Source: Capsulimonadaceae bacterium (lineage in GTDB: Bacteria; Armatimonadota; Armatimonadia; Armatimonadales; Capsulimonadaceae). From it: DNA of 64,000 bases. Below are positions 1-8,831 of the stretch, one piece after another (the first letter of the stretch is position 1; each line of letters opens with the position of its first letter). The stretch spans positions 62,001 to 126,000 of the forward strand of contig JARLGU010000041.1 of the NCBI GenBank assembly GCA_031292625.1. Direction: 5' to 3'. Under the pieces are notes generated by a model. That model was given only the letters and a program-made list of their open reading frames with translations, had not been told where the DNA came from and did not search any database. Made by a program: the position numbers and the translations under genes.

Positions 1-285
1 GCCGTCGTCCGTGGATTGGGAGCGCCGTTATACGATTTCAGGAGTACGCCCACATGGATAATCGTCTACAATGGACAGCAGGGCGACGAAGAACTGGTGC
101 ACTACTATTCTCGATGGCATAAAGAGAACGGTCGTCTGTTGCGCCATAAATACCGGCTGGTAAAGACCATCAGAACAAAAACGCAGGAAATGCAGCGTCC
201 TGAGCTCCCGTGGCACTCTTTCGGACCGCCGAAGGACCTTTCCACGCCAGGGGATCTTGTCCAGATATACCATCTAGAGAGCTAA
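1..285 (+). CDS. C-terminal end of an unidentified protein (partial)
   Basis: Reading frame 1 is open from the first base to a TAA at 283-285, so this is the 3' end of a gene that starts before the window. The 94 visible residues include a PTWIIVYNG segment, a basic HYYSRWHKENGRLLRHKYRLVKT stretch in the middle and no membrane helix. The wording resembles the soluble C-terminal part of some membrane glycosyltransferases, and the glycosyltransferase genes that follow make an envelope-glycan role plausible, but I do not recognise the family. An internal TTG at 16 could act as a start only if the frame is not continuous upstream. Confidence 0.5.
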   Translation, partial: AVVRGLGAPLYDFRSTPTWIIVYNGQQGDEELVHYYSRWHKENGRLLRHKYRLVKTIRTKTQEMQRPELPWHSFGPPKDLSTPGDLVQIYHLES

Positions 286-324
286 CAGGGCTTCGGCAAC
301 GTATACTGAATCTGAGCAGTAAAT

Positions 325-1530
325 ATGTTTCGTGTTTTCAAGCGAGCGATGTATCCCCCTGAGTTCAGACCTGCTGAACGACCCTGCAATGCAGCTCCGC
401 GCCGATGTCCGGGCGATTGGCGCAGCGCCTCTCGCAGGATTATGATTATGCGCGTCGGCGCGAACGGCGACATTGCGATGGGGACGCCGGTCCTTTCCGC
501 GCTGCGGTCAGCGTACCCGGATGCGCATATCACGTGGGTTGTCGAGCCAGGCGGAAGCCAGATGATCGATGCGCATCCCGATGTGGATGACATTCTCATC
601 TGGCACGGCAGCTTTTGGAAACTGCTCACGCGCAACGGCATTTTCCCCGCTCTGATCTACTACATGTTCAAGGTTAGGCGTCAATTACTGGCTCGGAAGT
701 ACGATATTTTCATATCGTTTCAGCCTGAGGAGTGGCCGCTCTTCGCAAAGGCCGTGGCGGCGCCGGAGTCGATTGGGGTGTTCGACACGTTCTGGCAGTA
801 CAGCGGCGCGACGAGCACAAGCAAAAATGTTGCGCTGTACAGGCACGCCTTCACGCGGGCCGACTTGCCGGCGCATCGCGCCGACCAGTACAGACTCGCC
901 CTGCGCGCGCTGGGATTGTCCAGCGATTGCCCATCCGCTATGAGTCTCGGTTACACTTCGGAAGACCGCGACGCGGTAGGGCGGTACCTTGCGAAAGCTG
1001 GCATCGCCGGGGCGGCCCGCATCGCCTTGATCGCGCCGAAAACAGGATGGCCGTCGAAGTGCTGGCCGCTGGAGCGCTACGCCGAGTTGTCGGACCGGCT
1101 GGTTGCGGCCGGTTTGAACGTGGTATTGATTGGCGGCGTGAAGGACTCGGATGCCCTTACACGGGTGGCAGGCGCAATGAGCAAGCCTCCGTTGATCGCC
1201 GCCGGAACGCTCAGCCTGCGCGAGATGATGGCTCTCGTGCATCGTGCGGAGCTTGTCGTCAGCGGCGACACGGGACCGATGCACATCGCGGCAGCGTTTG
1301 GCACACCTTTCGTCGCCCTGTTCGGCCCGACGTCGCCGGACGCTTATGCCCCTCGCTCGACAAGCGGCGTCGTTATCGCAAAGACCGTCCCGTGCGGACC
1401 GTGTGAGCGCAAGGTTTGTCCGATGACGGGTGAGGGCTTCGAGAAGTGCATGCGTTTGATTACCGTGGATGAGGTCCATCTCGCGTGCGTGAAAATGATC
1501 TCAGCACAAAGGGAGCTGAAAGAACCGTGA
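325..1530 (+). CDS. Glycosyltransferase family 9 (heptosyltransferase-like)
   Basis: Predicted GT-B fold enzyme of the ADP-heptose:LPS heptosyltransferase family (GT9), transferring a nucleotide-activated sugar onto a cell-envelope glycan at the inner face of the membrane. The N-terminal domain begins near residue 40 with RVGANGDIAMGTPVLSALR; the donor-binding domain has the family signature SGDTGPMHIAAAFGTPFVALFGPT around residues 310-335, and a Cys-rich CGPCERKVCP segment lies near the end as in many GT9 proteins. About 38 residues precede the core, so a later start is possible. A TATACT box at 302-307 lies 17 bases before the ATG. The next gene starts in a 4-base overlap, indicating a co-transcribed block. 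Confidence 0.85.
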   Translation: MFRVFKRAMYPPEFRPAERPCNAAPRRCPGDWRSASRRIMIMRVGANGDIAMGTPVLSALRSAYPDAHITWVVEPGGSQMIDAHPDVDDILIWHGSFWKLLTRNGIFPALIYYMFKVRRQLLARKYDIFISFQPEEWPLFAKAVAAPESIGVFDTFWQYSGATSTSKNVALYRHAFTRADLPAHRADQYRLALRALGLSSDCPSAMSLGYTSEDRDAVGRYLAKAGIAGAARIALIAPKTGWPSKCWPLERYAELSDRLVAAGLNVVLIGGVKDSDALTRVAGAMSKPPLIAAGTLSLREMMALVHRAELVVSGDTGPMHIAAAFGTPFVALFGPTSPDAYAPRSTSGVVIAKTVPCGPCERKVCPMTGEGFEKCMRLITVDEVHLACVKMISAQRELKEP

Positions 1531-3248
1531 CGAAGCAAGACACTCTGCGTATTCCGTGGCCGCCGCGAATTGGCGTCGTGATCGGCACCTATGGATCCGT
1601 ATCGCAAATCCGCCTTCAGTTGGAGACGAGGCGCCAATTCTGGCCGGGCATTCCGGTGCTTATCCACGATGACAGCAGTCCCGAGGCCGAGGAACTCCGC
1701 CGGGTTTGCGACGAGTATGGCGCAACATATTACACGACGCCTGTCCGCGTCGGTTCGGGCGTCGGCGACATGGCGAGCATCGTCAATGGCCTGGATTGGG
1801 CGCACGAGAACGGAATCGATTTGCTCGTCAAGCTCTCGCGCCGGTTCGTGATCTGCCATGACTGGACCGATCACCTGATGCGCCTTGCATACAACACGCA
1901 GGCGGCCACCTACACAAATCCATGTTCCGAATACCGTTTTGGATGCCGCAGCGAATGCATGGCGGTGCATGTGGAGAGCTGGAGAAACAGCGACACGGTC
2001 CGGCAAATGCGTTATGGGAAGGATCATAACTCGAATCCGTCGTCGCAAATGGAAGTCTGGTACTACAAGGAAGCAGTGAAGATCTACAAATCCGTCGCGC
2101 CGATGCTGCTGAGGGCTCGAAACGGATACCTGAGGACCCCGTATAACCTTGTCGGACTTGCCCCCTGGAATATACTCGGGCATAGTAGGCATACGGCCAG
2201 TCCCGGCACGGTCTGGCATTGCTCGCACTTCCCGGAAGACTACCATGCGTTGACGCAGGTGCTCGGGTTGACGGACATTTCTCTCGATGAATTCCGATGG
2301 ATTTACGTGGATCAGCCTGACCAGCGGATCCCGTATCCAGCGCCGGGCGCTGCCGTGCCAGCGTTTGGGCCAACAAGCGACTCGATCAAAGCTCAGGACC
2401 GACGGATTGAGGAAGCAGGGTTCGTCGATGCTCAGCACCTTCCCGAATTTGCCCGGTTAACCTCAAGACCGGCTAACCTGTCGTCTCTGACCACGCGAGC
2501 GATGCACGCCAGGATCACCAACAGAATGGACATGAGCCTGTTCGATATCCTGCGGTGGTTTCGGGTTCTCACCGCGCCCGTGTTTCCGTACATCTTCTCG
2601 CGAACTTCCTGGGACACGATTAATGTTGCGACCGTGTGGCGCAAGCAGTCCATCAAGGATGCCATCGCAGCTCCGAGGCACGAGAACTTTTCGCGCTACG
2701 TTTGCCAGAAGGCGGTCGAAGGAAAGGGCATAATCCTGACGATTGGGGACCATCCGATCGGGCTGACCCGGCATGCGGCTCTCACGTATGGCTCCCGCCT
2801 TCGGATTACCGGAGTGCTGGACGAAACGAGGCAGGCCGCCTTGCTGGCGGCAACGGGCAGACTGAACGATTGGCACAATTTTTCGTTGTATACGCCCGCA
2901 GGTGGTCAGAAGGAAGCGTCGTGGATCGAGCGGCTTGGAAAAATTCCGTTCAATGAAGTGTCGATGCTTCTGGTCCGTCAGCCAGGCAAGACGGTGCGGG
3001 TATTGGACGCGCTGGCGGAACTGATTGAGCGAGATATGCCGCAAATCGTTGTGAGCATTCCGGATAGCGCTAAGGCCGGTGCCGACAGTATCGCGGATGT
3101 CGTACGGAGGCTGGAGGCGTTTGGCTACGGATGCGCCGCGATCGGCGAGGATGGCAATGCGGATGGCCTTATGCAGCCGGTTGACGTCAGCAAGCGAATG
3201 AAGCGCCAGGCAATTTATGCGTGGCGGCGAGCGAGAATAGGGGAGTAG
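1527..3248 (+). CDS. GT-A glycosyltransferase-like protein with FkbM-like C-terminal region
   Basis: About 573 residues from a GTG at 1527 that overlaps the previous stop (GTGA) and has a GGGAG ribosome site at 1511-1515; an upstream ATG at 1485 would overlap the neighbour by 46 bases and is less likely. The first ~110 residues look like a GT2/GT-A nucleotide-sugar fold: GVVIGTYG start, then IHDDSSPEAEEL in place of the usual VDDGS. The middle is rich in aromatic residues and unassigned. The last ~180 residues resemble an FkbM-type methyltransferase C-terminus in spacing (MLLVRQPGKTVRVLDAL followed by PQIVVSIPDS), but the acidic residue normally found in that IDVEG block is absent, so methyl transfer is doubtful. 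It lies between two GT9 genes and probably acts in the same glycan pathway. Confidence 0.55.
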   Translation: MTKQDTLRIPWPPRIGVVIGTYGSVSQIRLQLETRRQFWPGIPVLIHDDSSPEAEELRRVCDEYGATYYTTPVRVGSGVGDMASIVNGLDWAHENGIDLLVKLSRRFVICHDWTDHLMRLAYNTQAATYTNPCSEYRFGCRSECMAVHVESWRNSDTVRQMRYGKDHNSNPSSQMEVWYYKEAVKIYKSVAPMLLRARNGYLRTPYNLVGLAPWNILGHSRHTASPGTVWHCSHFPEDYHALTQVLGLTDISLDEFRWIYVDQPDQRIPYPAPGAAVPAFGPTSDSIKAQDRRIEEAGFVDAQHLPEFARLTSRPANLSSLTTRAMHARITNRMDMSLFDILRWFRVLTAPVFPYIFSRTSWDTINVATVWRKQSIKDAIAAPRHENFSRYVCQKAVEGKGIILTIGDHPIGLTRHAALTYGSRLRITGVLDETRQAALLAATGRLNDWHNFSLYTPAGGQKEASWIERLGKIPFNEVSMLLVRQPGKTVRVLDALAELIERDMPQIVVSIPDSAKAGADSIADVVRRLEAFGYGCAAIGEDGNADGLMQPVDVSKRMKRQAIYAWRRARIGE

Positions 3249-3251
3249 ACC

Positions 3252-4499
3252 GTGACCGGTTCCGGCGAGTTCTTGCGCGGTACGTATGATGCCGCCCGGT
3301 TTGGGATATACCGGGCGATTGCCGCGTTCCGCTATAAAGGGTTGGGGGCCGTATCCCCTGCCGACTTCTTCGCATCTCGATCCGTTATGGTCCTGCGTCC
3401 GGATGGCATCGGGGACATGATCATGACGTTGCCTGCGCTGTTTCTGCTGCGCCGCCTCATTCCCAACGCACGAATTGACATCCTCGTGCGTCCAAGCGCC
3501 GCGGAAGTGGCGCGTCACGCTGCCATTTTCGACAACATTTACGAGTTTGAACCGAGGGATGCACCGGTAAAGACGCGCGCGCCTGGACAGCACACGTTCT
3601 ATCCGTTGATGGTGCAGCTCAGGCGCAACCGGTATGACCTTGTCATCGACATCGCGGGGCGGAGTCGCACGCGTAAACTTGGGTTTTCAATCGGCGGCCG
3701 CAGACTGGTTAGTCCATCTCATTATCTCTACGAAAATCCGGGCAACAACCTTCACTTTCTTGCCTCAGACCTCATCGCGATGCCAGAGCCTCCACGACAC
3801 TCTGTTGATAACTTTATCCACGTCATTCATACGCTCGCGGGACGCGAAGATTCGTGGCTCTATGAATGGCCGCTATCGTCACACGACGAGCAGGCAGCTC
3901 GTGAGCGTCTTCACGACCTCGGCGTGCACGGGGATTTCGTCGTTATCCATCCGTTTTCGTCGGACGAACTGAAGGACTGGCCTCGGGAACGGTTTGTTGA
4001 GGTCGGCAGTGCTATTCTCGATCGATACGACGTTAGCTTGGTACTCTCCGGCAGCGCGCGAGAAGCCGATTTGCTGCGTGAGATGGCGGCGGCCGTATCC
4101 CAGCCGGAGCGTTGCGTGGTTGCAGCGGGAGCCTTGACTATCGTGGACATCGCGGCGGCGTGCCGCATGGCAAAGCTTCTTGTAACGGTGGACACGTCGG
4201 TAATGCACGCAGGGGATATTGCTGGCGCAAAAGTCGTTGCCCTCATGCTGCCGCACAATACGATCGCGGGACCGTATTCACAGCCTCAGCACGTTATCTT
4301 GCCGGCATGTCCTGGAGAAACGTTCACGCAGTACCGCACTCCCGATGATGAGCGCGAAGTCCGGAGGATCGACCGGATCCCTGTGGCGGACGTTCTCGAA
4401 CGTGTCATCAGCGCTCTTGACTCGGCGCCGTCTGGCGTCAGTCATTCACCGGCGCCGGACGGGGACACTTCGAGCCTCCGGCCATCGGCCGAAAGATAG
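3252..4499 (+). CDS. Glycosyltransferase family 9 (heptosyltransferase-like), second copy
   Basis: Second GT9 protein, 415 residues, starting at GTG 3252 three bases after the previous stop, with GGGGAG just upstream. The N-terminal domain starts near residue 45 (SVMVLRPDGIGDMIMTLPALFLLRRL, the GxGDxxxT-type GT9 signature). The C-terminal domain has VTVDTSVMHAGDIAGAKVVALM, where the usual DTGPMH reads DTSVMH. It differs enough from the copy at 325 to suggest a different acceptor. The gene ends in a 58-base convergent overlap with the GT2 gene on the other strand. With its neighbours it likely builds an oligosaccharide for lipid or surface glycan; the exact sugar cannot be told from sequence. 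Confidence 0.85.
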   Translation: MTGSGEFLRGTYDAARFGIYRAIAAFRYKGLGAVSPADFFASRSVMVLRPDGIGDMIMTLPALFLLRRLIPNARIDILVRPSAAEVARHAAIFDNIYEFEPRDAPVKTRAPGQHTFYPLMVQLRRNRYDLVIDIAGRSRTRKLGFSIGGRRLVSPSHYLYENPGNNLHFLASDLIAMPEPPRHSVDNFIHVIHTLAGREDSWLYEWPLSSHDEQAARERLHDLGVHGDFVVIHPFSSDELKDWPRERFVEVGSAILDRYDVSLVLSGSAREADLLREMAAAVSQPERCVVAAGALTIVDIAAACRMAKLLVTVDTSVMHAGDIAGAKVVALMLPHNTIAGPYSQPQHVILPACPGETFTQYRTPDDEREVRRIDRIPVADVLERVISALDSAPSGVSHSPAPDGDTSSLRPSAER

Positions 4500-5224
4500 C
4501 GGAAATTCGCGATATGATGACGATGTGCGAAATACTGTACGGATGTTAGCAAAACGCCCAATCCGTACTTTACGCTCCGGCTAAAGTTGATCGATGAGGC
4601 TTCCGCAAAATACTTCGTCGGACACGACACTTCTCCGCCTTTGAACCCCAACATGAGCGCCTGCGCGATCATCTGATTGTCAAATACAAAGTCGTCCGAG
4701 TTTTCATTAAGTGGCAGATCAAGAAGCAATTTGCGAGAAAACGCACGATAACCTGTATGATATTCGGAAAACTTCGCGGAGAGCAGAACATTCTGGATAA
4801 ACGTTAAAAGACGATTCGAGAAATACTTGTATGCCGGCATGCCGCCTGCGCGTGCGCTTCCGCAAAGGATGCGGGACGCAAGCACAAAGTCATATTGTTC
4901 GATGCCGATGAGTGAAGCCATTGCCGTGATAAGTTTTGGGGTGTATTGGTAGTCGGGATGAAGCATGACTACAACATCCGCGCCTTTATCCAGGGCGGTT
5001 TTGTAACAGGTCTTTTGGTTGCCGCCATATCCGGTGTTCTGCTCGTGGATGATTGTCGTAATGCCAAGTTCCGCGGCCAGCCGCGCCGTCCCGTCGCGGC
5101 TGGCATCGTCGACAAGCACCACATCGTCGACGATATCGTGCGGAATTTCGCGATAGGTTCGTTCGAGAGTACGCTCGGCATTGTACGCCGGCATTACGAC
5201 GACGACCTTTTTTCCATGGATCAT
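4442..5224 (-). CDS. Glycosyltransferase family 2, dolichol-phosphate mannosyltransferase-like
   Basis: 260-residue GT2 protein of the DPM1/polyprenyl-phosphate glycosyltransferase type, with no membrane helices, probably transferring a sugar to a polyprenyl phosphate carrier on the cytoplasmic face. Motifs seen: KVVVVMPAYNAERTL at the N-terminus, VLVDDASRDGT (nucleotide site) near residue 38, and LHPDYQYTP near residue 90 standing for the family's DxDxQxxP metal motif, with HPD in place of DAD. The mid-region contains EYHTGYRAFSR, typical of DPM1-like enzymes. The 3' end overlaps the convergent GT9 gene by 58 bases. The tannase gene lies 43 bases upstream on the same strand, so read-through is possible. 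Confidence 0.85.
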   Translation of the reverse strand: MIHGKKVVVVMPAYNAERTLERTYREIPHDIVDDVVLVDDASRDGTARLAAELGITTIIHEQNTGYGGNQKTCYKTALDKGADVVVMLHPDYQYTPKLITAMASLIGIEQYDFVLASRILCGSARAGGMPAYKYFSNRLLTFIQNVLLSAKFSEYHTGYRAFSRKLLLDLPLNENSDDFVFDNQMIAQALMLGFKGGEVSCPTKYFAEASSINFSRSVKYGLGVLLTSVQYFAHRHHIANFRYLSADGRRLEVSPSGAGE

Positions 5225-5267
5225 CTTTGAGTCCTGAGGAGTTGCAGATTTCTAGCGACGCGATAAT

Positions 5268-6860
5268 TCATTCAGCCGCAGGCGGCAGAAAATGATCGGA
5301 GACCCGATCGACTCCGCCGCGAGCTCCATCGATCCGTTTGAAGGTGGACGTAGCGGCATCCCAGCCGGTCTTGGACGGGTAGGGGAAAAGCGGCATGGTA
5401 AGAACCGTTTCACCGTCCACAATGCGCTTGCCTTGAAGTTCGCCGGGCGCATTGCCCTTCTCACGCCATTCCCTCACCGCGCTGAGCATGTCCGGCGGAT
5501 GATTGATCCCCGGTCCCCCGCCATGCGCCATTCCTGGGATGATATAGAAGTCGAAAAACGACTGCACCTTCGCCAAACTCCCAAAACGCTCGATCACACG
5601 CTCGTAGTAATCGATCGAAACGTGATAGGGCACACAGGGGTCCGCCGAACCGGCCAACATGATCAATTTTCCGCCGCGCTTTTCGAATGCGCTCAAGTCT
5701 GGATTTTCCGCATTAAGGTACGGGCCAAGAGCGGCGGTGTAAGTATCGAAATCCTTGCCAAAATCGATATCGCGCAACGCCTTGTTTGCCCCGAAAACCC
5801 ACTGGAACAGATAGAGATTTCCAAACGCGCCGTCAAACGACGCGCCTATCGGGAGGCCGTCAAAGATGCGCTCGTGCGTAATCGCGTGTGTTGGTCCCTC
5901 AAATATCTTACGAAGAGCAATCGCGTGCTCTTGCGTGAGGGTCGGGTCCTTTTGTAAAGCGAGAGCGATTACGGCGTCCATGTCTTTGCTGTTGCAACGA
6001 GAATCGGAAACGAACTTACCGGCGATCGGAGGCGCTTCCCGGCTCGCCATATATTCGTTCCCCGCATCGACAACCGCCTGCTCCTGTGTCTTCGTAAATG
6101 GGCACTTGGCTAAGATCTGGTAGTTCCATAGAAAGTAAGCGTGAAGCGGAGTGCGGCAATGGGCGGGGATGTTGGCAACAATGCCATCATAGTCGTCAGG
6201 GTAGCGCTGCGCTTCTTGAAGGGCCTGCTGTCCGCCAGTGGACCCTCCAAGAAAATAAGAATAGACGGCATCCTTGCCATAATAGGCCCGGACGACTTGC
6301 TTAGCGGCGACGGTCATCAAGTGCGTCGCGCGGTAGCCAAAATCCTTCCAGACCTCCTTGTTTCCGATACCCGAATCCGAGTTCGGCGCCGTGCCCATAT
6401 CCGTTGTAGCCGCAACGTACCCGCCCGACACTGGCCAGCTCAATCCGAGAGAATTGATATGTCCCGCAGCGCCTCCGTTGCCAAGACCGAGGAGACGGCC
6501 GTTCCACTTTGCCTCGTCTGGCATCCAGATCTCTACGTTGATTGTTGAGCCTTTTGCCGGACTGAGGACCATCTTAACGATGGTGCGCGGCGGAAGATTG
6601 TTGTGGGTCTGTCCGTCAGGAGTCGTGAGTGTCTGAGTAGTATCATGCTCCACCAAGGTAATGGCGGCAAAGTCGATTTTCAGGCTTTTGAGCGTGGCAA
6701 GCCGGTCTTCGAGACTCGGCGTCAAGTTGGTTTGCATAACTGCAGCATCTTTCGCAATAACGAGTGACGTTCCAGGAGAGCTAGCTTGAGACGGTTGATT
6801 GATGATCGCCAGGCAAACAAGCGCACCGAGCAAAGAGCGGAATGCAATTGTATCGTTCAT
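5268..6860 (-). CDS. Tannase/feruloyl esterase family protein, secreted
   Basis: 530-residue alpha/beta hydrolase of the tannase/feruloyl esterase family (Pfam PF07519), expected to hydrolyse galloyl or feruloyl esters on plant polyphenols or cell-wall polysaccharide. An N-terminal hydrophobic segment (LLGALVCLAIINQPSQASS) looks like a signal peptide, so it acts outside the cytoplasm. The nucleophile elbow is LGGSTGGQQA with Ser207; the family Asp follows in GSADPCVPYH and the His in IPGMAHGGG, and the two cysteines characteristic of the family are present (PAHCRTP, SDSRCNS and others). A clear sigma-70 promoter at 6900-6928 lies about 40 bases before the ATG. Substrate cannot be fixed from sequence; other genes in the window favour pectin or hemicellulose ferulates. 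Confidence 0.88.
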   Translation of the reverse strand: MNDTIAFRSLLGALVCLAIINQPSQASSPGTSLVIAKDAAVMQTNLTPSLEDRLATLKSLKIDFAAITLVEHDTTQTLTTPDGQTHNNLPPRTIVKMVLSPAKGSTINVEIWMPDEAKWNGRLLGLGNGGAAGHINSLGLSWPVSGGYVAATTDMGTAPNSDSGIGNKEVWKDFGYRATHLMTVAAKQVVRAYYGKDAVYSYFLGGSTGGQQALQEAQRYPDDYDGIVANIPAHCRTPLHAYFLWNYQILAKCPFTKTQEQAVVDAGNEYMASREAPPIAGKFVSDSRCNSKDMDAVIALALQKDPTLTQEHAIALRKIFEGPTHAITHERIFDGLPIGASFDGAFGNLYLFQWVFGANKALRDIDFGKDFDTYTAALGPYLNAENPDLSAFEKRGGKLIMLAGSADPCVPYHVSIDYYERVIERFGSLAKVQSFFDFYIIPGMAHGGGPGINHPPDMLSAVREWREKGNAPGELQGKRIVDGETVLTMPLFPYPSKTGWDAATSTFKRIDGARGGVDRVSDHFLPPAAE

Positions 6861-6899
6861 GGGTGATTCGTTTGAGTCGTTTTTGTAGAAGGCTGGTCA

Positions 6900-6928
6900 A
6901 TTATAGTTCATGGCAATGACCAAGTCAA
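6900..6928 (-). promoter_or_regulatory. Sigma-70 promoter of the tannase gene
   Basis: On the minus strand TTGACT (6923-6928) and TATAAT (6900-6905) are separated by exactly 17 bases. Transcription would start near 6893, giving a 5' leader of roughly 33 bases before the ATG at 6860. Confidence 0.75.
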
Positions 6929-7097
6929 CGTTCAGCAGCTCGAATTAGATTCTATTCGCGCAAACTTACATTTCAATGTTCCGATAATATATATTATGTA
7001 AAATCAAACGTGCGGTTTAAGACGCGCACACAACAGCGATCCGGCCCGCGCGCCGCCTTGCTGTTGTGGCCGAAAAAATGCGCGACGCAATACCGCT

Positions 7098-7105
7098 GGT
7101 ATAAT
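7098..7105 (+). promoter_or_regulatory. GG-extended -10 box of the sigma factor gene
   Basis: GGTATAAT with only six bases between its end and the ATG at 7112. No good -35 is found 16-18 bases upstream. If used, transcription would start at or next to the start codon, giving a leaderless message; no Shine-Dalgarno sequence precedes the ATG. Confidence 0.6.
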
Positions 7106-7111
7106 CGAATT

Positions 7112-7789
7112 ATGGGGGACGCCACACCGACGTCCGGGCGCATGGAAGCGTCCGGATCGAGCGGGGCCGATAACTTAGAGAAGCGCGAGCCATTGACGGC
7201 GGAATCGCCTGCCGGAATTTCCGACCGCCTTTTGGTCCGCCGTTGCCAGCGCGGCGATGTCGAGGCGTTTAATCTGCTCGTCCAGCGATATGAACACGTC
7301 GTATTTAACTTCGCTTTCCGCCTCGCAGGCAACTATGACGACGCCAACGATATTGCTCAGGAAGCCTTCGTCCGGGCGTTTACCGCAATTGGTTCGTTTC
7401 GCGGAGATGCTGCCATTTCGTCGTGGATTTTCCGTATTACGACCAATGTCTTCCTGGATGAACGAAAACGGCGTCGTACCAGACAGCATCTGTCGCTAGA
7501 CGACGTTGTCGAGTTAGAGGAGTCTTCTGTAGCACGGCAAATTGAGGACCCGGCTCCTAAACCTGAGGAGGTCGTCATCGGGCATGAGCGCGCCTCCATG
7601 ATTGGAGAAGCGATCCAATCGTTGCCCGATTTTCAGCGTACGATGATCGTTTTGTACCACGTGGAGCACAAGGCATACGATGAGATCGCTGTGATTATGG
7701 ATCTTCCAATCGGTACGGTAAAGTCGCGATTGAATCGCGCTCGAGTGGCCTTGAAAGACAAATTATCAGGAATCAGGGAACTATTCTAG
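7112..7789 (+). CDS. ECF RNA polymerase sigma factor
   Basis: 225-residue sigma-70 family factor of the ECF type. Region 2 (about residues 45-115) contains AFNLLVQRYEHVVFNFAFRLAGNYDDANDIAQEAF, and region 4 (about residues 165-222) has the helix-turn-helix YDEIAVIMDLPIGTVKSRLNRAR. The N-terminal ~35 residues are low complexity. I chose the ATG at 7112 because a GGTATAAT box sits directly before it; a longer frame to 7010 would include the promoter. A zinc-finger anti-sigma gene starts 37 bases downstream, so the pair is almost certainly an autoregulated sigma/anti-sigma operon answering an envelope signal. Confidence 0.93.
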   Translation: MGDATPTSGRMEASGSSGADNLEKREPLTAESPAGISDRLLVRRCQRGDVEAFNLLVQRYEHVVFNFAFRLAGNYDDANDIAQEAFVRAFTAIGSFRGDAAISSWIFRITTNVFLDERKRRRTRQHLSLDDVVELEESSVARQIEDPAPKPEEVVIGHERASMIGEAIQSLPDFQRTMIVLYHVEHKAYDEIAVIMDLPIGTVKSRLNRARVALKDKLSGIRELF

Positions 7790-7826
7790 TCCTAGAGCCG
7801 TCTGAGAGCCGAGAAGTAGTTAAACT

Positions 7827-8831
7827 ATGAATTGCGACCGGATCCAGAATTTATATACCGATCTGTACGAGGACACGCTCAATCCACGCATTAAGCAGCT
7901 TGCAATGCTCCATTTGGGCGTCTGTTCGACTTGCCGTCTCGATTACGAACGCTTCCAAGAAGCGATGCGCTTATTGGATGAGCCCGTACAGCAAGTCGCG
8001 GTCCCCGCGGCTTTTCGTTCGCAGGTGCTTGCGCGGGTTGCCATAGAGGCTAATCAGTCGTCCAAGTTGCCTGGCTGGCGGTCATGGCTACAGTTGCGAA
8101 TTCCGGTTCTCAGACTTGCAGGGGTAGGGGCGGCCGTAATGGCGATTTTGGCCGCGGCTGCGGTCGATCTGTCCACGCCTACGCCAAACGCTAATCAGGG
8201 CGATATCGTTGCCAGGATACCCGCCCCACCCTCGGTTTCGGGCTATTCCGGCGTGTTTCAAAAGCTGAGCGCCTCGACTCAGGGTGACAAAACCTATCAC
8301 AATTTCACGATCGAGCTTCCAACGGGCATTTCGTCGGCGCGTGTAAACGCTTACGTCCTTCAGGACGCTCGCGCCCTCACGGACGAAAGCGCGTTGGACG
8401 ACAAGACAAGCGCGACATTGGCGTGGTCTGACAATGAACCGCTCACGAGTAACGTACAGGTCAATATTCCCGTTGCCGTCGTCACGTCCGCGCCGGCCGG
8501 ATCGACTCTTCCGTTTCTGGTTTGTTCAACGGTCGCCGGTTCGGGAGAATCCGTCCGGAAGGATCTGGCGTTTGTGCCGCTCGATAATTCGCGCCCTGCC
8601 CTTGCAATTCAGCGCGGAGCGAACCTCTACCTGACGCTCCAGACTGTGTCTGCCTCACAGGGCATCAACATAGTCGTTGACGATGCCGCTCTTAAAGCGA
8701 ACGCTCGCGCTCCTTACGCGGCACCGTCGGGCGTGGACGGCTCCAGTCCACTAAGCGCGTTATTGGCCGGACAAACACACCTCGCTGCCATCCAGATCTC
8801 GACCGGCACATACGCGGTTGTTGGTCAGTAG
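7827..8831 (+). CDS. Membrane anti-sigma factor with zinc-finger and STN-like C-terminus
   Basis: 334-residue partner of the ECF sigma factor. Residues 1-50 form a ZAS/zf-HC2-type anti-sigma domain: Cys3 near the start and HLGVCSTC (H-x3-C-x2-C) near residue 30. One membrane helix follows at about residues 95-112 (LAGVGAAVMAILAAAAV), so the N-terminus is cytoplasmic and the rest exported. The extracytoplasmic part ends with a segment (about 275-334) resembling the short N-terminal domain of secretins and TonB receptors (STN): NIVVDDAALKA, then PLSALLAGQTHL and GTYAVV. That domain is not a usual part of anti-sigma factors. The 3' end overlaps the convergent LacI gene by 7 bases. Confidence 0.82.
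   Translation: MNCDRIQNLYTDLYEDTLNPRIKQLAMLHLGVCSTCRLDYERFQEAMRLLDEPVQQVAVPAAFRSQVLARVAIEANQSSKLPGWRSWLQLRIPVLRLAGVGAAVMAILAAAAVDLSTPTPNANQGDIVARIPAPPSVSGYSGVFQKLSASTQGDKTYHNFTIELPTGISSARVNAYVLQDARALTDESALDDKTSATLAWSDNEPLTSNVQVNIPVAVVTSAPAGSTLPFLVCSTVAGSGESVRKDLAFVPLDNSRPALAIQRGANLYLTLQTVSASQGINIVVDDAALKANARAPYAAPSGVDGSSPLSALLAGQTHLAAIQISTGTYAVVGQ

Noticed and set aside
685-1479. Long open frame on the minus strand opposite the first GT9 gene
   Set aside because: It mirrors the codon pattern of the GT9 gene, has an Arg/His-rich composition typical of a shadow frame, and matches no family.
1344-3593. Two overlapping minus-strand frames of 364 and 376 codons
   Set aside because: Antisense shadows of the glycosyltransferase genes; no ribosome site, no domain, biased composition.
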